The notes below the pieces were generated by a model that was not told where the DNA came from, did no database searches, and was given only the letters and a program-made list of their open reading frames with translations. A stretch of 64,000 nucleotides of DNA from Bacteroidota bacterium (lineage in GTDB: Bacteria; Bacteroidota; Bacteroidia; M30B66): the NCBI GenBank assembly GCA_027483445.1, contig JAIXUS010000085.1:50206-114205 (forward strand), in the 5' to 3' direction. Shown here in pieces: positions 63,795-64,000 of the stretch (positions within the stretch are counted from its first letter, which is position 1; each line of letters opens with the position of its first letter). The position numbers and the translations under genes were made by a program.

Positions 63795-64000
63795 ATGATT
63801 TACGCGATGATTTACATCAAAACCCACAACGGGAATAGCCTTGCACCTGTTGGAATTCACTTCACTGTTGTGGAAACCTACAACGGTTCGCGCATAAACG
63901 CTGGTTGGGTTTGGTGTCCGAAAGTTATCAGTTCACCACGAAATTTCCAAAGGACTGCGAGCTCAAATTTTCCCCCAAAACCCAACTGGCGATTATGCGC
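63795..64000 (+). CDS. Partial hypothetical protein of the integrated element, cut by the window edge
   Basis: An ATG at 63795, 15 bp after the helicase stop, opens a frame that stays open to the end: MIYAMIYIKTHNGNSLAPVG, then TVVETYNGSRINAGWVW and a basic stretch. A second Met lies four codons on. The protein is too short to identify. Confidence 0.45.
   Translation, partial: MIYAMIYIKTHNGNSLAPVGIHFTVVETYNGSRINAGWVWCPKVISSPRNFQRTASSNFPPKPNWRLC

Noticed and set aside
1..64000. CRISPR arrays, rRNA genes, insertion sequences
   Set aside because: No regularly spaced short repeats, rRNA-like sequence or transposase-like frame was seen in the window.

Overview
The window is chromosomal DNA of a member of the Bacteroidota, probably a Flavobacteriales/Cryomorphaceae- or Chitinophagales-like environmental lineage. 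Evidence: several very large secreted proteins with C-terminal type IX secretion (T9SS) sorting domains, a TAnnTTTG-type promoter, a DnaE2-type second polymerase III alpha subunit, and family-typical ClpB, Mfd, Fbp, GlgA and GlgC. I cannot name the species.

Layout. (1) 1-5.2 kb: backbone genes (outer-membrane barrel, RibD/DHFR-like reductase, cytoplasmic THI5/NMT1-like protein, decayed PAS histidine kinase, T9SS beta-propeller, VOC protein). (2) 5.35-9.34 kb: AT-rich accessory block, all on the minus strand, made of two modules (5411-6358; 6539-8818) separated by an attC-like hairpin and headed by a ~460-bp repeat. (3) 9.4-18.2 kb: two giant T9SS proteins (one a secreted dikinase-like protein), a SixA-like phosphatase and a WG-repeat protein. 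(4) 18.55-30.9 kb: second AT-rich minus-strand accessory array: a PIN-nuclease/cold-shock fusion, a secreted unknown, and a three-gene DISARM-like operon (DrmE-DrmA-DrmB), again separated by attC-like hairpins and headed by a second copy of the ~460-bp repeat. (5) 31-35 kb: Mn/Zn ABC importer with a DtxR domain fused to one permease and a palindromic operator in front. (6) 35-37.8 kb: glgA-glgC. (7) 37.9-46 kb: RND tripartite efflux operon and a T9SS protein. (8) 46.4-51 kb: small membrane protein, dnaE2 with an operator-covered promoter, AEC transporter. (9) 51.5-59.4 kb: clpB, fbp, mfd-rsmE. (10) 59.54 kb to the end: left end of an integrated phage-like element, starting at a 23-bp tRNA 3'-end fragment, with divergent regulators, small early genes and a large primase/helicase.

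The main discovery candidate is the organisation of regions 2 and 4. Each accessory module begins, on the coding (minus) strand, with a GTT-containing 9-15 base sequence, and the hairpin at its own 3' end begins with the near-exact reverse complement of that sequence. This is true for all five modules even though the sequences differ between modules. That is the signature expected of integron gene cassettes with attC sites. No integrase is visible, so these look like integrase-less cassette clusters (CALIN), one of which carries an entire ~8.7-kb anti-phage operon: DISARM-like DrmE-DrmA-DrmB with no DrmC and no methyltransferase.
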